Below are positions 32,332 through 36,471 of a stretch of DNA of 36,471 nucleotides, piece after piece. The DNA comes from Alkalihalobacillus pseudalcaliphilus (GTDB lineage Bacteria > Bacillota > Bacilli > Bacillales > Bacillaceae_D). The stretch lies in assembly GCA_001038565.1 (NCBI GenBank), contig LFJO01000004.1, positions 34,781 to 71,251 of the forward strand. The letters run 5' to 3'. The number at the start of each line of letters is the position of its first letter. Position 1 is the first letter of the stretch. The notes below the pieces were generated by a model. That model was given only the letters and a program-made list of their open reading frames with translations, did not search any database and was not told where the DNA came from. A program made the translations under genes and the position numbers.

Positions 32332-33183
32332 CTATTCATGATCACTTAGTTGTTGGAAGAAAGAATCAATGATACTCGTAAACTTTGCTTTCTCTTCAAG
32401 GAATGGATAATGATTGCTTTCGTAAAAGATAACTAATTCAGCTGTAGGAATTAACCCTGCCATCTCGATTGAGTAGGTAACTGGACATTGCACATCATGC
32501 TTTCCACAAATGATAAGAGTAGGAGTTTGGATGAGAGTAAGTTGTTTCGTGACATCAAAGATCACTACTTCCCGACTAAAATAATGTAGTCGAATAGGGT
32601 TCAAGCTTTTGTGGATATTCCTGTTGAAGAATTCGCTATACAGGTCTGGTTTATATAAGGAAAGCTTCGTTCTCTCCACTTTATAGCTTTCTTTTTCCTG
32701 AGCGGTAAGGTTCTTATCAGAAAGTAAACGTGTTAGCTGTTGCATGTTTTCATATTGAGGATGCTGCTTATTGTAGATACAAGTTGGTGAAAAGATTTGG
32801 TATTCACGAGCGGCGGCCCCAACAATGATTGTATAGTGTAGAGAATCTGAGAAGTGGATTCCATATATAATGCCGAGCATGCCACCGGTTGAGTGGCCGG
32901 CAAAACCCCACTTTTTATAACCAAGGCTTGTACGAATCGCTTCCAAATCCAATATCGTTTCTATGAAACTAAGCTGATAAGGCTCTGTTGCTTGAGCGGA
33001 ATGACCGCACTCCCGAAGATTAATAAGAATAACCGTATGGGAATGAGTGAAAGAGTCGGCGAAATAATCACCGGTTTCATTAAAGGATGAGTAGTGATGG
33101 GTGACACAAAGCGGTGTACCGTGACCTTTTGTAAAAACCTCAAACATTCCTCTAGTTGTTTGGACTATTTTCTGTTTCCACAT
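32332..33183 (-). CDS. Alpha/beta hydrolase, proline-iminopeptidase-like
   Basis: A 283-residue protein with the nucleophile elbow GHSTGGMLG, the acid in CGKHDVQCP and the histidine in ESNHYPFLEE. NLRECGHSA resembles the DxRGxGxS loop of proline iminopeptidase-like hydrolases. The length and helical cap fit that group. The substrate cannot be read from the sequence; esterase or aminopeptidase are both possible. Confidence 0.87.
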   Translation of the reverse strand: MWKQKIVQTTRGMFEVFTKGHGTPLCVTHHYSSFNETGDYFADSFTHSHTVILINLRECGHSAQATEPYQLSFIETILDLEAIRTSLGYKKWGFAGHSTGGMLGIIYGIHFSDSLHYTIIVGAAAREYQIFSPTCIYNKQHPQYENMQQLTRLLSDKNLTAQEKESYKVERTKLSLYKPDLYSEFFNRNIHKSLNPIRLHYFSREVVIFDVTKQLTLIQTPTLIICGKHDVQCPVTYSIEMAGLIPTAELVIFYESNHYPFLEEKAKFTSIIDSFFQQLSDHE

Positions 33184-33300
33184 AGGATGAAACCTCCAAA
33201 AGTAGATTCTGACTTTATTTAATTATCTCGTAATTTGGGTGGGTGAAGGTCATCACTTTTTTGAAGAGTGTGTCCCAGTTTTTCATATTTACAATAATAA

Positions 33301-33885
33301 TTAATGTAACTTTTTTATAAAACAAAAGCATTCATGTACGCGTTGAAATTGTTGAGCGATCATTTGCTTATCATCGCCTACATAATGAAAAAAGCCTTGT
33401 ATTGGATATAAGTTAGGGATATTCGAGGTAAGAGCAAATTCCAATTCTTTTCCTTTGATGAATACATGTAAATAGGAATCAACCTCTTCAAAGCCGTTCT
33501 TTTTATACCATTTATTTACCCACATATCATCCCGCGTCCATGCCTCTAGGCGGTTTAAACCTAATTCTTTACTGATCTCTTCGGCTTTTTGAAGAAGCTT
33601 CTGTCCAACACCTGCTCTACGATAGTCGGGGTGTACAGCGATATGCCAAATCATGCCGCCTTTTCCTTTGCCTCGTGAACAAACCGTTCCTTCTTCCTTT
33701 TCATACTCAATATCTAGGAGTCCAATAATTTGTCCATTGATTTCAGCTACAAGTTCAATAGAAGGGTTTGCGTATTTTTCCTTTTCCTTTAAAACATTGT
33801 CATAATAAGCAGTGTCTAGAAAAGCCAGAACTCTACACCTAATCCAGCCCATTTCGTCTTCCTTTTTATATGCTCTTATGTTCAA
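33301..33885 (-). CDS. GNAT N-acetyltransferase with C-terminal extension
   Basis: The acetyl-CoA motif is VHPDYRRAGVGQKLL and the following WTRDDMWVNKWYKKNGFEEV is the usual end of the fold. About 45 further residues (ELEFALTSNIPNLYPIQGFF onward) extend beyond it. It has 194 residues and starts after AGGAGGA. Function unknown beyond acetyl transfer. Confidence 0.88.
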   Translation of the reverse strand: MNIRAYKKEDEMGWIRCRVLAFLDTAYYDNVLKEKEKYANPSIELVAEINGQIIGLLDIEYEKEEGTVCSRGKGKGGMIWHIAVHPDYRRAGVGQKLLQKAEEISKELGLNRLEAWTRDDMWVNKWYKKNGFEEVDSYLHVFIKGKELEFALTSNIPNLYPIQGFFHYVGDDKQMIAQQFQRVHECFCFIKKLH

Positions 33886-33920
33886 AATGAAGTCCTCCTT
33901 CGTGATAGGTAGTCGTCGCC

Positions 33921-34496
33921 TTATATTTTCTCAATTACCCAGCCCGCATCATGAAGAAAGTCATCTCTTGTTAAGGCCACGTTCTTAATGAGTTCACGGT
34001 ATGCGGTAATCGTCCCATCATGAGAAACGATGAACAGTCGATCCTTTTTTAGGCTTTTACACCAGTTCAGAAAATCTCTTGCTATTAATTCAAATTCAGT
34101 TTGAGAAATCGTGTTTATACCGTTTTTCCACAGGTGAGGATCATCTGCTTGATGTATATGGAATGAAGGAAAGTCCTCCCGGATCATTTCTATAGCTAGC
34201 AATTGATCGCATGGTAGTGTATTCCCGGATTTATTGAGTGGGAAGACTCTTGGGCCAACGAAGGGATGAACGATGGATTCGCACATGATTGGGTGAGCAA
34301 ATAATGAAGCGGTTTGTAAGGTCCGTCTCATAGGGCTAATCACCATAAGGTCATCTAAAGTTAAGGAAAATGTCTGTTGTAAGCTACGCGCCTGAGACTC
34401 GCCCTTTACGGTTAAAGTGGGGTCTTCAAGATACAGAGAGTTTGGTAAGTCTATAGTATGTTTCCCCTCGGCGTGTCTAATAAATATGATGTCCAT
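33921..34496 (-). CDS. Histidine phosphatase (phosphoglycerate-mutase-like)
   Basis: A 191-residue member of the branch-1 histidine phosphatases: IRHAEG (R7, H8) supplies the phospho-histidine, SPMRRTLQTA the second arginine, and VSHDGT the second histidine. Proteins of this type are mostly phosphatases on small molecules and not mutases. It is 13 bp behind the Nudix gene, so the two are cotranscribed. Confidence 0.88.
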   Translation of the reverse strand: MDIIFIRHAEGKHTIDLPNSLYLEDPTLTVKGESQARSLQQTFSLTLDDLMVISPMRRTLQTASLFAHPIMCESIVHPFVGPRVFPLNKSGNTLPCDQLLAIEMIREDFPSFHIHQADDPHLWKNGINTISQTEFELIARDFLNWCKSLKKDRLFIVSHDGTITAYRELIKNVALTRDDFLHDAGWVIEKI

Positions 34497-34509
34497 CCAA
34501 TCACTCTTT

Positions 34510-34911
34510 CTATCTGAAATATAATGTAAAAGGGTGTTTCGTTTGATCGTAACAAAATGTTAATTCTGTCTGGAAGTCCTCGTTAGTCATTAAAGCTAAT
34601 GCTTCGCTTATTTCAAAAAAACCAACCTCAAGACTTTCTGTGCTCGTAGTAAGTGCGCCACTTACCACTTTTCCAACCCACCAAATATGACAGAGACCTT
34701 TACTTATTTCTTGGGAGACTCCGCAAAATCTCTCCACTTCAATGTCTACGCCGGTTTCTTCCTTTACTTCTCTTACCGCTGTTTCTTCAAAGGTTTCACC
34801 TGGTTCTACATAACCACCAGGCAACTCCCAACCGCGTTTAGGATCTTTTTTTAATAAAACATGATTATAGTTGTCTAATACAAGACAAGCAGACGTCATT
34901 ATATAATTCAT
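34510..34911 (-). CDS. Nudix hydrolase
   Basis: The Nudix box is complete: [11 protein letters not shown] followed by [11 protein letters not shown] 34911 lies 6 nt after AAAGGTG and gives 133 residues; the in-frame ATG 34944 has no ribosome site. It hydrolyses a nucleoside diphosphate linked to another group, substrate unknown. It is the first gene of the minus-strand run down to 31145 and divergent from the BAAT-like gene. Confidence 0.9.
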   Translation of the reverse strand: MNYIMTSACLVLDNYNHVLLKKDPKRGWELPGGYVEPGETFEETAVREVKEETGVDIEVERFCGVSQEISKGLCHIWWVGKVVSGALTTSTESLEVGFFEISEALALMTNEDFQTELTFCYDQTKHPFTLYFR

Positions 34912-35051
34912 TTGGTCACCTTTCTGATGATATCTGTAGATCATGTTGTTTTATTTCATATTATCATAAAAAGAGTCTTATATATTTGATTTTTCTGTTT
35001 AATTTGATAACATTTTCCTTAGTAAGAATAATAGAGCAGAGGAGCGAGCGG

Positions 35052-36326
35052 ATGCATATCAAAGAGAGAAATAATCGCTGGGTGACTATGCTAGATGAGG
35101 TCATTCATATATATTTTACGAATTTACAACCTCATAATACCTATAAAATCGAGTTGGACAGACGGTCGGTTACGGCAAAGGATGTTCTTTATAGACAGTC
35201 ATATGCGTATTTCCAAGCAGATAAAAATGGGGAAATTCATCTGTCAGAAATGGCACCGATAGAAGGTACGTATAAATTGGTAGACCCGATGGGATTATTT
35301 TGGTCAATGGCTCTGATTAAAAAAGAAATCAATGCTAGTGAACCTTACGACCGTTTGGCCCCGCATGTTTTTACGTTATCTATTTATCATAATAATGTGG
35401 AGTTAGAGCGGAAAGAGTTGCAAAAAAGGTGGTACGCCGATGAGGAGGTAGCGGTAATACCTATTCATGACTCAGTAATAGGCAACTATTATTATCATTT
35501 AGATGGAAAGCCAAGGCCTGGTCTGATTGTTGTTTCGGGTTCAGAAGGTGGGACAAATGATTTCACAGCAAGTCATTTAACTCAGTATGGTTATAATGTC
35601 TTGGCTGTCGCTTATTTTGGTGTGGAAGGATTAAATAGTAGGTTAGCTAACATCCCTTTGGAAATAATCAGGGATTCAATTAGTTGGTTACAGAAACGGG
35701 AAGATGTCAAAAACGGATGGATGGGTATGCATGGTGTTTCAAGAGGGGCTGAGTTAGCTCTCTGGTCAGGTGTTCTATTTGATGAGATTAAAGCGATTGT
35801 TTCGTTAAATGGATCGGGTGTATCTTTTGCAGGAATTACCCCTTGGACAGAGGAACCGAATTTGTTACCTGCTTGGATGTATAAGGGCGAGGCTCTTCCG
35901 TATGCGACAGCAAAAAATCCTGTCGAAACTGCCTTACTATGTAAAGAGAAATTCTTAGAAGGAAAGAACGCGCTCTCCTTCTGGTATGAAACACTGTATG
36001 AGCAGCACCCTGATAAGGATGGGGTTAAGATTCCGATCGTTAATACGAATAAAGACTATTTATTCATAGCAGGAAAAGAGGATGCTATTTTTGATTCCTG
36101 TACATATAGTGACTTTTTTTCAGGGGAACATATCAAGAAGCATTTTTATGAAAAGGCCGGGCACGGCATTGCCATTCCTCATTTACCCGCCTTTACTGGT
36201 GAATATTTCGGAGGGGAAAAACCGTATACGTATCATGCAAGCTTACATTCGTGGTCGGAGACGATAGCATTTTTGGAGGAGAGTAGAAGGAAGTACAAAG
36301 GGCTTTGTCATGTCCAAAATAACTAG
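35052..36326 (+). CDS. BAAT/acyl-CoA thioesterase-like alpha/beta hydrolase, paralogue 2
   Basis: A 424-residue protein in the same two-domain arrangement as the one at 8878-10182: N-terminal beta-sandwich (with APIEGTYKLVDPMGLFWSM) and hydrolase with S230 (GVSRGAELAL), D344 (AGKEDAIFD) and H371 (KAGHGIAIP). ATG 35052 follows GAGGAG at 7 nt; the frame stays open further upstream but without a ribosome site. Shared blocks such as LAVAYFGxEGL and PLExI/V show they are paralogues. Serine in the nucleophile place favours thioesterase or esterase action over amino-acid N-acyl transfer. Confidence 0.87.
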   Translation: MHIKERNNRWVTMLDEVIHIYFTNLQPHNTYKIELDRRSVTAKDVLYRQSYAYFQADKNGEIHLSEMAPIEGTYKLVDPMGLFWSMALIKKEINASEPYDRLAPHVFTLSIYHNNVELERKELQKRWYADEEVAVIPIHDSVIGNYYYHLDGKPRPGLIVVSGSEGGTNDFTASHLTQYGYNVLAVAYFGVEGLNSRLANIPLEIIRDSISWLQKREDVKNGWMGMHGVSRGAELALWSGVLFDEIKAIVSLNGSGVSFAGITPWTEEPNLLPAWMYKGEALPYATAKNPVETALLCKEKFLEGKNALSFWYETLYEQHPDKDGVKIPIVNTNKDYLFIAGKEDAIFDSCTYSDFFSGEHIKKHFYEKAGHGIAIPHLPAFTGEYFGGEKPYTYHASLHSWSETIAFLEESRRKYKGLCHVQNN

Positions 36327-36339
36327 TGGCAAAATGAAT

Positions 36340-36380
36340 AAGGGCTTATCCTTAATTAAATGGGATGAAGCTCTTTTTTT
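36340..36380 (+). terminator. Terminator of the second BAAT-like gene
   Basis: AAGGGCTTATCC pairs with GGGATGAAGCTCTT (one G-U and a one-base bulge), followed by TTTTTTT. Confidence 0.75.
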
Positions 36381-36414
36381 CGTTCAACCATATCTTTTCA
36401 AGGAGAGGATTTAT

Positions 36415-36471
36415 GTGAAAGTAAGCAGGAGAAGAAGTAATGAATTGACAAATAAAAACATATATAATAAA
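36415..36471 (+). CDS. Start of an unknown gene, cut by the right edge
   Basis: GTG 36415 follows AAGGAGAGG (36400-36408) at 6 nt and the frame (VKVSRRRSNELTNKNIYNK) is open to the end of the window. Nineteen basic residues are too few to recognise a family. Confidence 0.5.
   Translation, partial: MKVSRRRSNELTNKNIYNK

Overview
The window reads as the chromosome of a low-GC Gram-positive, most likely an alkaliphilic or soil Bacillaceae. Pointers are strong AGGAGG ribosome sites, GTG/TTG starts, Bacillus-type Zur operators (TCGTAATAATTACGA), a zinc-free S14 protein, ZagA/YciC-type GTPases, a linearmycin-resistance-like (LnrJKLMN) locus and a GH11-CBM36 xylanase like that of alkaliphilic Bacillus strains.

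Region 1 (1-8670, all + strand) is the most exciting part. Two tandem, almost identical 30-codon genes encode the same small peptide ending in RCAR. The window opens on what looks like the stop codon of a third copy. They are followed by a tightly coupled operon: an M50-type membrane metalloprotease, an arginase-fold enzyme, an LpxL-like acyltransferase, an MFS exporter, an AcpS-like phosphopantetheinyl transferase, an acyl carrier protein, a FabZ-like dehydratase, a ketosynthase, a chain-length-factor-like partner without the active cysteine, a FabG-like ketoreductase and a small protein of unknown function, closed by a terminator. My reading is a ribosomal lipopeptide pathway. The dedicated type II synthase (no enoyl reductase present, so possibly polyene) makes an acyl-ACP, the arginase turns peptide Arg into ornithine, the acyltransferase attaches the acyl chain, the protease trims and MFS exports. 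Each enzyme family is clear; the product is inference.

Region 2 (8.7-15.9 kb) is an accessory patchwork: a BAAT/acyl-CoA thioesterase-like hydrolase, an EcsB-like membrane protein with an alpha/beta hydrolase, a RimL-type acetyltransferase and an APH-type kinase. Between them lie gene wreckage: a fused remnant of two acetyltransferases, a broken transposase, the tail of an SDR and the tail of a CBM36 domain.

Region 3 (15.9-23.5 kb) is a zinc-starvation regulon: a ZinT-type lipoprotein, Zur, ZnuB and ZnuA, the zinc-free S14, an unknown 117-residue protein and two tandem ZagA-like GTPases. Four Zur-type operators were found, three with matching promoters. ZinT and ZnuA share a His-rich, Ig-like module. 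No ZnuC ATPase is in the window.

Region 4 (23.6-36.5 kb) has the secreted xylanase, a small lipoprotein, a five-gene two-component/ABC-2 exporter system with LnrJKLMN order, a minus-strand run of six small detoxification or house-cleaning enzymes (Nudix, histidine phosphatase, two GNATs, alpha/beta hydrolase, HAD phosphatase), a second BAAT-like thioesterase, and the first codons of a gene cut by the right edge.
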